64,000 nucleotides of DNA from Chloroflexota bacterium (GCA_029782225.1 JAKOVF010000273.1:1-64000); one strand, 5' to 3'; numbered from the stretch's first letter, positions 16,060 to 25,738 are shown. Translations and numbers: made by a program. Notes: generated by a model not told the origin, from the sequence alone.

Positions 16060-16865
16060 CCGGTCATAAATTTGTCTTTGTATGCGGACTTCATCGCAGC
16101 GGGACCTCTATCTTGTTTAAGTCCCTACGTGATCATCCGGATGTCAGTGGTTTTCATAACACGGAGTCTCCTGAAGATGAGGGTATGCACCTTCAAACAG
16201 TGTATCGGCCATCCGGTGCCTACGGAGGCGCCGGTAAATTCGGTTTTCATCCTGAGGCACATCTGACTGAAGAATCAGCTCTTGTGACCGATGAAAATCG
16301 GAAGAAACTCTTTTCTGAGTGGAGTCCATACTGGGACTTGAGTAAGCGCTATCTGCTCGAGAAATCACCACCGAACATTATTCGTACTCGTTTTCTCCAG
16401 GCGATGTTCCCTGATTCGTATTTCATCATTTTGCTGCGACACCCGCTGGCAGTCTCCTACGCGACGCGCAAGTGGTACCGGCGCTACCGTGTCAACTGGC
16501 GGCGTCTGGCGCCCATTTTTGAGCACTGGCTTGTGTGCCATGAATTGTTCATGGCAGACCGCCCGTATCTTAAAAATGTCATGGTCGTGAAATACGAACA
16601 ATTTGTCTCAGAGCCGAATCTGTGGGTGAACCAGTTATATAACTTCCTGCAGCTTGAACCTTATCCTGTGCAGCAGAAGGTCCTGACCGGCGTCAATGAC
16701 AAGTACTTCAAGAAATGGCAGAATGATCTCAACAGCTTTCTGCCGAGTTTCGAAGCAAAATCCATGATCACGCGGTTTGAATCCCGGCTCAGGCCGTTTG
16801 GCTACAGCATCGTGGACCTGGACCTCTGTGCACCTTTGGATGAAGAAGTCCATGTTGCAGAATGA
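16056..16865 (+). CDS. sulfotransferase family protein
   Basis: 269 residues. The PAPS 5'-phosphosulfate loop is VCGLHRSGTSILFKSL (about 8-23) and the 3'-phosphate segment is FIILLRHPLAVSYATRKW (about 123-140). It differs from the Stf0-like protein at 12245 and resembles carbohydrate sulfotransferases. Two sulfotransferases in one locus strongly suggest sulfate decoration of the product. The start overlaps the flippase gene (ATGA) and the end overlaps the next gene. Confidence 0.85.
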   Translation: MTGHKFVFVCGLHRSGTSILFKSLRDHPDVSGFHNTESPEDEGMHLQTVYRPSGAYGGAGKFGFHPEAHLTEESALVTDENRKKLFSEWSPYWDLSKRYLLEKSPPNIIRTRFLQAMFPDSYFIILLRHPLAVSYATRKWYRRYRVNWRRLAPIFEHWLVCHELFMADRPYLKNVMVVKYEQFVSEPNLWVNQLYNFLQLEPYPVQQKVLTGVNDKYFKKWQNDLNSFLPSFEAKSMITRFESRLRPFGYSIVDLDLCAPLDEEVHVAE

Positions 16866-17541
16866 TCTTGCGACTCGTCTTGGTCCGGTGAAAATTCCCG
16901 ATTGCAGTGCAGACTGGCGTTTTTTGCTACCGATCAGCGGTGGGCGCTCAGTACTTGTCGTCGCCCCGGATTGTGATGAGTTCGCGCTTTCCTTTGATGC
17001 AATCAAAGTCAAGAATACCCGCTGGCGTTTTGAAGATTTCACGAACAGGGTAAATCAGCCCGATTTGGGAAACTCCCGATTTGATGCGGTTGCATTTCCT
17101 CTGGGAATCCCTGCAGAGGTCGCGGCCGCTGACCCTGAGCAGCTGAGCCGCCTGCTTGAAGATGCTCTGCATTTCCTGACACCCGGTGGGGCGCTGCTGT
17201 TTGGCTTTGCGAATCGTAATGGTTTGCCCGTCCGCAGATCCGAGTCTCATCCGATTCAATCCACCCGGGATGAAATGAAACACCTCCTGATCACAGCCGG
17301 CTATTCCGCGGTTGAGATCTATGGCGCGTTTCCCACGCTCGATGTTCCGGAGTTTATCTTTTCGCCTCTGGTGGAGGATCTCCAGTTTCTTTTACGGCGG
17401 CGTTATAAGCATAAACTGCCATCACTAGTCCTCGATTTGATTACCTTACCTGCGCCAGCCAGCCTTCTTTTGCGGGCGATTCCTTTCTATTACGCGGTCG
17501 CCTACCGTTCAAGCACATCCGCCCGTTCGTTTAATTCATGA
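16852..17541 (+). CDS. SAM-methyltransferase-like protein
   Basis: About 229 residues with a Rossmann-like core. SVLVVAPDCDEFA (about 28-40) takes the place of motif I but lacks the usual GxGxG, and ALHFLTPGGALLFGFAN resembles the post-motif III region of class I methyltransferases, with DEMKHLLITAGYSAVEIYG after it. This could be a methyltransferase with a degenerate SAM loop or an inactive relative. The start at 16852 overlaps the upstream gene by 14 bp; an in-frame ATG at 16840 is an alternative. It overlaps the kinase gene by 4 bp. Confidence 0.7.
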   Translation: MLQNDLATRLGPVKIPDCSADWRFLLPISGGRSVLVVAPDCDEFALSFDAIKVKNTRWRFEDFTNRVNQPDLGNSRFDAVAFPLGIPAEVAAADPEQLSRLLEDALHFLTPGGALLFGFANRNGLPVRRSESHPIQSTRDEMKHLLITAGYSAVEIYGAFPTLDVPEFIFSPLVEDLQFLLRRRYKHKLPSLVLDLITLPAPASLLLRAIPFYYAVAYRSSTSARSFNS

Positions 17542-18557
17542 CAGCGTTAATTCACGACCTCTCCACGTTTACGGCCTCCTTGCGCGAGGGCAATAAGTCC
17601 ATCTATCCGGCGTCTACCCGATGGGTCATGGTCGCGAACGGCGACGCAGACTTGAATGACAACGTTATCTTCTTTGGCTTTGAACAGAAAAAACTCGATC
17701 CGATTCTGGTCGCGAAGGCTCCCCGAGTTCCACAAAATGACTGGATGCTGAAGATCGAATATGATCGGCTGACAGAACTCTGGAAGCTACTTGGGCAAAC
17801 GGCAGAATCCTATCTGCCGAAGCCCGTGGCGTTCAAGCAGTTTGGGAATCAGTCTGTACTGATTCTTTCGTATTTGCACGGCGAAAGTCTGACGCGCATC
17901 TCAAGGGGGACTCTGTGGAAGGATATGTCTTATACTAGCGCGCTGGCCGTCAAAGTAGCACATTCGCTTCGTGTTCTGGATGATGGGACGGCCCGCCGCT
18001 TAGAGGTGGATGATCCCATCCTGCGTGACTTCGCTTCAAAGGCGAAAAGATTCCAGGAACTGTTCGCTCTGTCTGAAAAAGAGAGTCAGGGACTCGCCGA
18101 ATTGCTGGATTTTGCGAACCGCAGATACGCGGCTGCAACTCACAAGGTATTGATCCAGGGTGATTTCTGGCACGGAAACCTGATTCAGGAACCGAACCAC
18201 GATGAGCTCAAGTTTGTCGATTGGCAGTTCGCACGCTGGTCGGTGGACGTGAGCCTGGATGTGTATTTCTTTATCATGACCGGAGCATTCACGGTGGTGC
18301 GTCGTCAGGGCGAGGAGAATCTCGCCAAAGCGGTGGCAGCCCAGTTGTCCGCGTGGCGAAGCGACCTCATCCCTGCATATCTTAATGCTTACGGCCATCC
18401 CGAAAATTTCGTTCTGCTGCCGCTGCGCTACGGGATGTTGTCGTGCTGTGTCGAGAAAGCCATCCGCTCAGAAGTCGAGTTTGGATACAAACACCCGGAT
18501 GATTTAATGTGGAGGAACCTTTTTACTGAATTGCTCGACTGGTCGAGGGATGACTAG
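17538..18557 (+). CDS. aminoglycoside-phosphotransferase-fold kinase
   Basis: 339 residues. The catalytic loop is VLIQGDFWHGNLI (about 207-219), equivalent to the HGDxxxxN Brenner motif with Gln for the first His. The metal-binding segment is LKFVDWQFARW (D-x-D/E region). An N-terminal lobe carries ILVAKAPR as the likely ATP lysine. This fold covers choline, homoserine, fructosamine and aminoglycoside kinases; here a small alcohol or sugar is likely. It is coupled to the methyltransferase-like gene by an ATGA overlap, and the neighbouring sulfotransferase suggests the three act on one substituent. Confidence 0.8.
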   Translation: MTALIHDLSTFTASLREGNKSIYPASTRWVMVANGDADLNDNVIFFGFEQKKLDPILVAKAPRVPQNDWMLKIEYDRLTELWKLLGQTAESYLPKPVAFKQFGNQSVLILSYLHGESLTRISRGTLWKDMSYTSALAVKVAHSLRVLDDGTARRLEVDDPILRDFASKAKRFQELFALSEKESQGLAELLDFANRRYAAATHKVLIQGDFWHGNLIQEPNHDELKFVDWQFARWSVDVSLDVYFFIMTGAFTVVRRQGEENLAKAVAAQLSAWRSDLIPAYLNAYGHPENFVLLPLRYGMLSCCVEKAIRSEVEFGYKHPDDLMWRNLFTELLDWSRDD

Positions 18558-18574
18558 GGAAGGGAAATCTCTTG

Positions 18575-19732
18575 ATGAACCGGGAATCAAAAAAGTATCA
18601 AATTGCATTTCTAATCGATGGGTTGAGTATGGGTGGTGCGGAGCGGCTGATGGTTCCAATCCTGAAGCATTTGAGCCGCCAGGATTTTGAGCCGCGCGTC
18701 GGTGTGCTGCAGGTCAAAGAGGGCAACCCGATGGCGGATGCGATCCGCGCGCTGGATGTGCCCGTTGATTACCTGCAGATCGAGCGCTTGCGGGATCTCT
18801 CTGCTCTGCCGCGTTTGCTCAGTTATTTGCGGCAGCATCACATTGACCTTGTCCATACGCAACTGGAGTTTTCAAATATCCTTGGGAATCTGTCGGCGAA
18901 GCTACTGCATCTGCCGAGTGTCTGCACGGTTCATGTCCTGCCGCCCAGTGACGTAAAAGCAAAAACGAAATTGCATCAGCGCGCCGAGTTTCTTTTTCTG
19001 CGCCTGTTTTGCGACCGGATCATCTCTGTTTCTGAGGATGCGCGTATCTATCACATGCAAATGGCCGGGTTTTCGCCCCAGAAGATTCAGACCATCTATA
19101 ACGGCATTGATCTGACGGAATTTCAGAACCACAATGGCCGGGATCGTGCCGTGATACGGCAGGAGTTCGGTATCCCAACAGCGGCGAAAGTACTTACGAC
19201 AGTGGCTGTGCTGCGCGCCCCCAAGGGCATCGAATATATGATCCGTGCCATGCCAGGCGTGCTGGCTCGTGAACCCGATACATACTATCTGGTCGTGGGG
19301 GATGGGCCCCGGCGTGAGGCGCTGTTGAAGGAGGCATCGAAGCTGGCATTGAATGAGCGCGTGATCTTCGCAGGGATGCGGAAGGATGTAGCTGATTTAC
19401 TGGCGGCCAGCGATGTCTTCGTATTGCCCACGCTGACCGAGGCGTTGCCGACCGTTCTGGCAGAGGCAATGGCGCTGCGATTGCCCATCGTGGCAAGTGC
19501 TGTGGGCGGCATCCCGGAAATGATCTCGAATGGCAAAAGTGGATATCTGGTCAAGCCGGGGAATCCGGCCGAACTATCGGATGTCTGCCTGAAGTTGTTA
19601 TCCTCTTCTGAATCTCGAAGATCGATGGGGGATGAAGGGCTGAAAATTGCGCACCAAAAATTCAGTATTGAAACGCAGGTGGATCAAATGCGTGACCTGT
19701 ATCTTGAACTCTTGAGACGCTATGGGAAATAA
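18575..19732 (+). CDS. GT4 glycosyltransferase
   Basis: 385 residues. It opens with IAFLIDGLSMGGAERLM, the glycine-rich acceptor-side loop of GT4 enzymes. The donor domain has VAVLRAPKGIEYMIRAM, VVGDGPRREAL and the E-x7-E region PTLTEALPTVLAEAMALRLPIVA. It likely adds one sugar to the lipid-linked repeat unit in the cytoplasm. ATG 18575 is chosen over the TTG directly before it. It overlaps the next gene by 11 bp. Confidence 0.9.
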   Translation: MNRESKKYQIAFLIDGLSMGGAERLMVPILKHLSRQDFEPRVGVLQVKEGNPMADAIRALDVPVDYLQIERLRDLSALPRLLSYLRQHHIDLVHTQLEFSNILGNLSAKLLHLPSVCTVHVLPPSDVKAKTKLHQRAEFLFLRLFCDRIISVSEDARIYHMQMAGFSPQKIQTIYNGIDLTEFQNHNGRDRAVIRQEFGIPTAAKVLTTVAVLRAPKGIEYMIRAMPGVLAREPDTYYLVVGDGPRREALLKEASKLALNERVIFAGMRKDVADLLAASDVFVLPTLTEALPTVLAEAMALRLPIVASAVGGIPEMISNGKSGYLVKPGNPAELSDVCLKLLSSSESRRSMGDEGLKIAHQKFSIETQVDQMRDLYLELLRRYGK

Positions 19733-20993
19733 ATTCCGTCTTATCTTTGTGGAGCCAAATGGCAGCGGCGGGTTGATTCACTATGCTTACCAAATGTGTA
19801 CCGCCCTCGCAGATCAAGGCGTGGATGTGACATTGGTGACCGGCAAGGAATATGAGCTAAGCGACCTGCCTCATAATTTTCGTGTCAACAACATGCTCGA
19901 TCTCTGGCCCTTGTTTGTACAGAAGACGGCGCAGGATCCAAATGCCAGTTTTGGGAAGCGATTATCGGAGAAAATCATCTGGAACCTGCGACGAGTACAG
20001 CGCGCCTTTCGTCTCATCCGCGCCTGGATGAGGCTGGTCAGCTATCTGACGCAGGCCCGGCCCGATATGATCCTCTTCTCGAAGATTAATTTCCCCTTTG
20101 AGATTCTCTTCCTCAGGCAGCTCCGCCGGCGAGGTTTGAAGTTAAGCCAGATCGGGCATGAGTTTGAGCTGCGTGAGAGCAAGAGCTCTCTGGCAAAGCT
20201 CTTTGCACGGGCCTATGCCGATGCCTACAATCAATTCTCGATTGTGTTCTTTCATGCACAGGAGAACCGCGAGCGATTCCATGCGCTCTTCCCCGAAGTC
20301 TCAATGGATAAAACCTTTGTCATCCCGCACGGTAATTCGGGGTGGCTATTGAGAAAATCACTTGGCGAAAAAGGGATCGAATCACTGCGTCAAAAATATG
20401 GACTTTCTGATCATGTACCCGTGATCCTTTTCTTCGGGCTGCTGGCTCCCAGCAAAGGGATCGATGACCTGATCGACGCATTCGCCATCGCCCGCAGAAC
20501 CTGTGACGCGAAGCTGGTCATTGCCGGTTACCCGACGAAGCACATTGACATGGATGACCTGCGCGCCCGGATCGCCGTCTCCAACCTCGCCCGGGATGTG
20601 ATCCTGGACCCACGCTACATTCCCCTCGATGAAGTGGGGCCATTAATGGGACTCGCGACGGTAGTGGTCTATCCCTACCGCAGCAGTACACAGAGCGGTG
20701 CCCTTCAGGTCGCTTATACTTTTGGGCGGCCTGTGATCGCATCGAAAATTGGTGGTCTGCCTGAGGCTGTAGATGATGGACAGAGCGGCTTATTAACACC
20801 GGCCCAGTCGCCAACTGTATTGGCTGAAAAAATCCTGGAGATCATCACTGATCCCGCCCGTGCGGCGCGGATGGGCGAGTATGCCCGCCAATTATCTGAA
20901 ACACGCTTTAGCTGGGAATCTGTGGCAAAACAGATGGTGGAAATCTACACGCGGTTTCTGAGCTCCGAAAAAGGGCCTGACTCTGCGAACTAG
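19722..20993 (+). CDS. GT4 glycosyltransferase
   Basis: 423 residues. The N-terminal FVEPNGSGGLIHYAYQM loop, then FGLLAPSKGIDDLIDAFAIA and PYRSSTQSGALQVAYTFGRPVIAS identify a GT-B, GT4-type enzyme. The usual second glutamate region is written SSTQSGALQVAY, a variant seen in enzymes annotated as GlcNAc or mannosyl transferases; the sugar is unknown. The last gene of this rightward run, it ends 4 bp inside a convergent deacetylase gene. Confidence 0.88.
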   Translation: MGNKFRLIFVEPNGSGGLIHYAYQMCTALADQGVDVTLVTGKEYELSDLPHNFRVNNMLDLWPLFVQKTAQDPNASFGKRLSEKIIWNLRRVQRAFRLIRAWMRLVSYLTQARPDMILFSKINFPFEILFLRQLRRRGLKLSQIGHEFELRESKSSLAKLFARAYADAYNQFSIVFFHAQENRERFHALFPEVSMDKTFVIPHGNSGWLLRKSLGEKGIESLRQKYGLSDHVPVILFFGLLAPSKGIDDLIDAFAIARRTCDAKLVIAGYPTKHIDMDDLRARIAVSNLARDVILDPRYIPLDEVGPLMGLATVVVYPYRSSTQSGALQVAYTFGRPVIASKIGGLPEAVDDGQSGLLTPAQSPTVLAEKILEIITDPARAARMGEYARQLSETRFSWESVAKQMVEIYTRFLSSEKGPDSAN

Positions 20994-22039
20994 CCGGGCC
21001 GATATCGATTAACCCAACTGACCAGCGCCGCAAAACGCGGCAGGGTGTGCTTGTGCGAGATGAAAATCCGCCGAATCGTGAGAGGATGCGCTTTCGCTTC
21101 TCGCAGGGATGTCGGTCCGTTTAGCAGCGTGAAGGCCGCCTTGTATCCAGCGCTTTTCACCAGGTTTTCAATACCGGGGTTGAAATCGGCGGACATGCCA
21201 TTGGGATAGGCAAAGCTGAAAATGGGATGTCCAAGCTGCTGCTCAATTTCAGCCCTGGAACCTTCAATCTCGTTTCGTGCCTGGTCAAGCGAAACGCGCG
21301 TCAGAATGGGATGAGTGACGGTATGGCCGCCAAACTCAATGCCTTTTTGGTTCAATTCCCGCACCTGGTCCCAGTTCATCATCAGACTGCGGAAAAAGCC
21401 CTCGGGAACGGAAACATCCAACAGGTCCGGCAAGCGCGTAAGCCACTTTTGCTTCTCTTCGTTTGGGAGGACCTTAAGCGACTCTGTCCACTCTCTGACT
21501 GTGTCATCCAGTTGCCTTTGATTTTCCCAATGGCGCTTCTTTCCGTCTGGCGAGTCAACTTCATCGCGCGTGGTGTGATAGAAACAGTACGCGGTCAGGT
21601 CCCAGTAAAACGGCGTATCTTTTGCGATGTGTCCCGTTGTCAGAAAAATCACAGCAGGAAAGTGGAACTTCTGCAAAATCGGAAATGCGACGGTGTAATT
21701 GTCGAGGTAGCCATCGTCGAACGTGATGAGCGCCGCATGCGGCGGTAACGAGCGCTGATTTTCCAGCCAATCCACCAGATCCCGCAACGAGATGACGTTG
21801 AACCAACGTGACACATATTCCATTTGCCGCGCAAACTCTTCCGGTGTGGCGCTGATGTTTGGCTTGAATGTATCGGAATCCGGCTGATCGGGCCTTTGAT
21901 TCACCCTGTGATAGTTCAGAACCGTGAGGGATTTGGCCCACAGGAAGCGCCCGGATCGGACCAGCCCTGTGCTGTTTGCGATCTCGAATAATCTCTCTGC
22001 CTTTGATTTTTTTCCGCTTTCAATCAATTGAGTTTGCAT
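20990..22039 (-). CDS. polysaccharide deacetylase (NodB/CE4 family)
   Basis: 349 residues. Carbohydrate esterase 4 motifs are present: VLNYHRV at the first strand, LITFDDGYLDNY (motif 1, catalytic Asp and metal Asp, about 103-114) and FGGHTVTHPILT (motif 2, two zinc histidines). No clear signal peptide is seen, so it may act inside the cell or be exported by a non-classical route. It should remove N-acetyl groups from a hexosamine polymer. It starts a leftward run of genes converging on the main operon. Confidence 0.9.
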   Translation of the reverse strand: MQTQLIESGKKSKAERLFEIANSTGLVRSGRFLWAKSLTVLNYHRVNQRPDQPDSDTFKPNISATPEEFARQMEYVSRWFNVISLRDLVDWLENQRSLPPHAALITFDDGYLDNYTVAFPILQKFHFPAVIFLTTGHIAKDTPFYWDLTAYCFYHTTRDEVDSPDGKKRHWENQRQLDDTVREWTESLKVLPNEEKQKWLTRLPDLLDVSVPEGFFRSLMMNWDQVRELNQKGIEFGGHTVTHPILTRVSLDQARNEIEGSRAEIEQQLGHPIFSFAYPNGMSADFNPGIENLVKSAGYKAAFTLLNGPTSLREAKAHPLTIRRIFISHKHTLPRFAALVSWVNRYRPG

Positions 22040-22064
22040 AATATTCCCGGTAGAAACAAGTCAA

Positions 22065-23246
22065 TCAAACTGACGTATGGTGGCGGGCCCAGGCCTTTCG
22101 GTAGGCATTCCACGTATCTTCGACTTGCTGATTGAGGTTGAAATATTTTTGAGTACGGTCTTGTGCACCTGCTCCAAGAAGTTGCGCGTATTTCCTGTCA
22201 GCGGCGAGCTTCCGCAGTCCGTCCCCCAATGCCTGGGGATCCCCTGGAGGAACAAGCAGTGCGTGCTCGCCGTGGGTCACCAGTTCAGGTATGCCGCCTG
22301 CCAGCGTGGATAGAATGGGACGGCCAAGCGCGGCCGCCTCAAGCAGAGCGATGGGCGTACCCTCATAGCGAGAAGGCATGGCGAAGATATCGCTTGATTT
22401 CACGATGGACAATACTGCATCCCGGTCAAAATAACCCACCAAGCGTACGCGGTTCTGCAATCCACTCTGTTCGATCTGCCTTTGAAGCTCAGCCTTTTGT
22501 TCCCCTTCACCCACAATCAGAACGACCAGTTTCGGAACATCCGCAGCAGTCCTTTTCATGGCATCGATCAAAACGTCATATCCTTTTACAGGGACCAGCC
22601 TGCCAACGGCCGTGCACACAACGGAATCTGGAGCCAGGTCGAATTTCTCTTGCAGCCAGCGTCGGTCTCCGGTGATCTCGTCAGGGTTGATGCTGACCGC
22701 ATTGTATATTAACTGAACCCTGTCCTCTGAGAATCCTGCATTGCAGAGTTCCTGAAAGTCTTTTTTCGATACCGAAATGTAGAGGTCCAACCCATGATTC
22801 GTGAGCAATTCCAGCCCGGTATAGAACTTGCCCCTCAGGGATGTTTTGTCCTGTTCGCTTGCTGCGTACCAGCTGTGAAGCGTCGAAATAAAAGCGAAGC
22901 GCTGCCACAAGGACGCCAGGCTTGTCCAGAACTTGGCCTGGATATTTTGTGTATCGAGCACCTCAAACCCTCGGTCGCGGATCAGGCGGATCAGCCTGGG
23001 AAGGATGCGCAGATCCATTTTGTGGTTTCCGAGCGGGTACGTACACAGGCCGAGTTCCTGCGCGCGCCTTACCACCGGCCCGGACGCCAGGCCTGCCACG
23101 GCAATTCGATCGCGCGGTGAATTCAGCATCAACGAAAGCACGCGCGACGTCGACCCTCCATAGCCTTTCGAGAGGTCGACGATCAACGTCTTGGGGAATG
23201 GTGGGATGGACTGGTCGAGTGTGGCCGCAAGCGGACGCTTTTGCAT
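22065..23246 (-). CDS. GT4 glycosyltransferase, tandem copy A
   Basis: 393 residues with PKTLIVDLSKGYGGSTSRVL at the N-terminus, VGRLVPVKGYDVLIDAM, LIVGEGEQKAEL and MPSRYEGTPIALLEAAALGRPIL (E-x7-E). It aligns without major gaps to the next gene upstream (23292-24440), roughly 60 percent identical by eye, so the two arose by tandem duplication. It probably works in building side-chain sugars of the polysaccharide. Confidence 0.9.
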   Translation of the reverse strand: MQKRPLAATLDQSIPPFPKTLIVDLSKGYGGSTSRVLSLMLNSPRDRIAVAGLASGPVVRRAQELGLCTYPLGNHKMDLRILPRLIRLIRDRGFEVLDTQNIQAKFWTSLASLWQRFAFISTLHSWYAASEQDKTSLRGKFYTGLELLTNHGLDLYISVSKKDFQELCNAGFSEDRVQLIYNAVSINPDEITGDRRWLQEKFDLAPDSVVCTAVGRLVPVKGYDVLIDAMKRTAADVPKLVVLIVGEGEQKAELQRQIEQSGLQNRVRLVGYFDRDAVLSIVKSSDIFAMPSRYEGTPIALLEAAALGRPILSTLAGGIPELVTHGEHALLVPPGDPQALGDGLRKLAADRKYAQLLGAGAQDRTQKYFNLNQQVEDTWNAYRKAWARHHTSV

Positions 23247-23291
23247 ATTTCTCCAACGATGTCAGTGTATTACAGCGCATTAAACGGTGTA

Positions 23292-24440
23292 TTAATTTGT
23301 GGTGTGATGCTTGCTCCACGCTTTGCGGTAGACGCTCCAGGTCTCGATAAGTTGCCTCTCGATCGAGAAACGTTGCCGAAGCTGGTCTTGTGCTTTAAGA
23401 CCCAGCGTGCGTGAATAGTCTTTGTCTGTGGCTAATCGTAACAAGGCACTGCTTAAGGCATCGGCATCACCGCTGGGTACAAGCAGAGCCTGTTCACCAT
23501 TCTCAACCATCTCGGGGATGCCTCCGGCCAGTGTCGAAAGAATGGGACGGGCCAGGGCGGCCGCCTCCAGCAGGGCAACCGGCGTACCTTCGTAATGCGA
23601 CGGCATGGCAAAGATATCACTCGATTTCACGATGGATAACACTGCATCCCTGTCATGATAGCCGACGAGTTGAATACGGCCCTGCAATCCACTTTGTTTG
23701 ATATGTTCCTGTAATTCACTTTTCAGTTCACCCTCCCCCACAATTAATGTGACAAGCTCAGGAACATCATCCGCAATCTTTTTCATTGCGTCGATCAGGA
23801 CCGCATGTCCTTTCATCCACACCAGCCTGCCGACAGCGGTGCAGACGATCGAGTTCGGAGGCAGATGGAACTTTTGCTTGAGCCAACTGCCATCTCCGCT
23901 GATCTTCTCCGGGTCGATGTTGACTGCGTTGTAGATCAGATGAATCATATCTTTTGGAAATCCAGATTTGATGAGCATATCGCGGTCTTTTTCGGAGACC
24001 GTGATGTAGAAGTCCATAGTGGGGCTTGTAAGCAGCTCGATCACTGTGTAGAAGATGCCTTTGGGTGATGTTTTACCGTGTTCACTTGCGTACCAACTAT
24101 GGATGGTAGAGACCAGTGCACAACGTGTCCACAGGGCAGCCATGCTGGCCCAGAATTTCGCCTGAATGTTTTGCGTATCGAGTACCTCGAATCCCTCGTC
24201 TCGAATCAGCCGAATCAGTCTGGGAAGGATTCTTAGATCCATTTTGCTTTTGCCGACCACATGCACGCGCAGGCCGAGTTCCTGTGCACGCTTTACCACG
24301 AGCCCCGATTCCAGACCTGCCAGGGCGATCCGCTCACGTGGAGAGTTGACCAGCAGCGAGAGGACGCGTGAGGTTGCACCTCCGTAGCCTTTCGCAAGGT
24401 CAACGATCAGGGTTTTTGGATACTGTGGTTGATCTGGCAT
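23292..24440 (-). CDS. GT4 glycosyltransferase, tandem copy B
   Basis: 382 residues and a close paralogue of copy A, with the same landmarks: PKTLIVDLAKGYGGATSRVL, VGRLVWMKGHAVLIDAMKK, LIVGEGELKSELQ and MPSHYEGTPVALLEAAALARPIL. Differences concentrate in the N-terminal acceptor domain (around residues 60-160), which fits a change of acceptor with the donor site kept. It lies between the GT2 gene and copy A in the same orientation. Confidence 0.9.
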   Translation of the reverse strand: MPDQPQYPKTLIVDLAKGYGGATSRVLSLLVNSPRERIALAGLESGLVVKRAQELGLRVHVVGKSKMDLRILPRLIRLIRDEGFEVLDTQNIQAKFWASMAALWTRCALVSTIHSWYASEHGKTSPKGIFYTVIELLTSPTMDFYITVSEKDRDMLIKSGFPKDMIHLIYNAVNIDPEKISGDGSWLKQKFHLPPNSIVCTAVGRLVWMKGHAVLIDAMKKIADDVPELVTLIVGEGELKSELQEHIKQSGLQGRIQLVGYHDRDAVLSIVKSSDIFAMPSHYEGTPVALLEAAALARPILSTLAGGIPEMVENGEQALLVPSGDADALSSALLRLATDKDYSRTLGLKAQDQLRQRFSIERQLIETWSVYRKAWSKHHTTN

Positions 24441-24462
24441 GGAATCATTCCACCTCTACTTT

Positions 24463-25683
24463 TTACCGGCGTTGAGCACGTTCCCAGATATGCGATTGCT
24501 TTCCACGCAGGAATTGAAAAAACCCCTTCAGTGCTGCAAAATTACTGTTGGTCAGAAAGGATGGCAGGTAAAGCAGACGCGCCAGCCGGCTCGTCTCTTT
24601 CTGGTTTGCCAGTCTGCCGCCGATCCATGCCAGCATGTAGAACAGCGCTTGCAGGAGTAAAACGATCTGAGCCAGGGGAGGGCTTAAATAGAAGCCCCGG
24701 GCAAAGATCCCTTTTGCGCTGAACGGAAACACAATCAGCAGCAGATTGAATAATGCCGCCGCGATCATGAAAAAGGGGACCAGCGGCCGCATGAATTTGT
24801 GCGAGATGATCTGCCATACCAGGAGTGGACTCCTGGGCAAAACCTGCGAGGCGAGTGAGATCGCCTGGTATCTCCCGGCATTGATCCTTGTACGGCGGAT
24901 AATCTCATCCCTGGCGGAGGGCGAAACTCGTTCAAACGAACGCGCTTCCGGCACATACACAAGCCGGTACCCCTGCCGAATGGCCTGCATGCCGATATAG
25001 AAGTCATCATTGATGATGTTGTTGGGTGGGGGGATATACAGTTCCTTTCGGAGGGCGAAGATCTCGCCGGCAACGCTGGTGCAGCTGCCGAGACGACTTT
25101 CCTGCTTCTTGATAAAGGATTCGTACTTCCAGTACAGCCCCTCCGATGCCCCCAGGTTGCCGTCCCCGCGGTCTATGACCTTTGAACCGCTGACAGCTCC
25201 TACTTTGTCGTCTCCGAAGGGCGCAGTCAGGTTGATCAATGTGTCGGGCTGGTAGTAGTTATTTGCATCCGAAAAAACAATAATTTCCCCTCGGGCATGT
25301 GGCATGGCGCGGTTTATGGCGGCCATTTTGCCGCGTCGCTCCGGATTGTGAAGCAGTTCAACGCCTTCCTTGCCAAATTTTTTTACGATCTCCGGCGTTT
25401 GGTCCGCGGACCCATCGGTTACGACGAGGATTTGAAGTTTCCCGGGCGGGTATTCCAGCGACAGGCTGTTCCGGATCTTGCTTTCAATGACCAATTCCTC
25501 GTTATAAGCCGCGATCAACAATGTAACAGGCGGCGCAGAAGTCCGTTTTAACGGCAGAGGCGCACGAATCTTCGCCAACAGGGCAATGAGTAGTGGATAG
25601 CCAAAGTATGTGTAGGCGATACCAATGATGGAAATCCAAAATAAGAGTGCAAAGATGGCGGTTAGTACCGATGGGTTATTCAT
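24463..25683 (-). CDS. GT2 membrane glycosyltransferase
   Basis: About 406 residues. One N-terminal membrane segment precedes a GT-A catalytic domain (LIAAYNEELVIESKI, VVTDGSADQTPEI, VFSDANNYY as DxD, then INDDFYIGMQAI as the base region) and RRTRINAGRYQ in the place of the QxxRW motif of processive synthases. Three C-terminal membrane segments follow. This is the layout of cellulose/hyaluronan/PNAG-type synthases, but the altered QxxRW makes processivity uncertain. The start at 25683 is preferred because the upstream extension is polar and has no ribosome site. It diverges from the Wzz-GGDEF gene. Confidence 0.87.
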   Translation of the reverse strand: MNNPSVLTAIFALLFWISIIGIAYTYFGYPLLIALLAKIRAPLPLKRTSAPPVTLLIAAYNEELVIESKIRNSLSLEYPPGKLQILVVTDGSADQTPEIVKKFGKEGVELLHNPERRGKMAAINRAMPHARGEIIVFSDANNYYQPDTLINLTAPFGDDKVGAVSGSKVIDRGDGNLGASEGLYWKYESFIKKQESRLGSCTSVAGEIFALRKELYIPPPNNIINDDFYIGMQAIRQGYRLVYVPEARSFERVSPSARDEIIRRTRINAGRYQAISLASQVLPRSPLLVWQIISHKFMRPLVPFFMIAAALFNLLLIVFPFSAKGIFARGFYLSPPLAQIVLLLQALFYMLAWIGGRLANQKETSRLARLLYLPSFLTNSNFAALKGFFQFLRGKQSHIWERAQRR

Positions 25684-25710
25684 ATTGGGCCTGTTATGAA
25701 CCTGTAACCG

Positions 25711-25738
25711 TTGAATTGTAAATGTCAAGTGGTATAAT
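25711..25738 (+). promoter_or_regulatory. promoter of the Wzz-GGDEF / BcsB operon
   Basis: TTGAAT (25711-25716) and a perfect TATAAT (25733-25738) are separated by 16 bp, in the gap between divergent genes, 56 bp before the ATG at 25795. A strong ribosome site (aaggagg) follows at 25782-25788. Confidence 0.7.
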
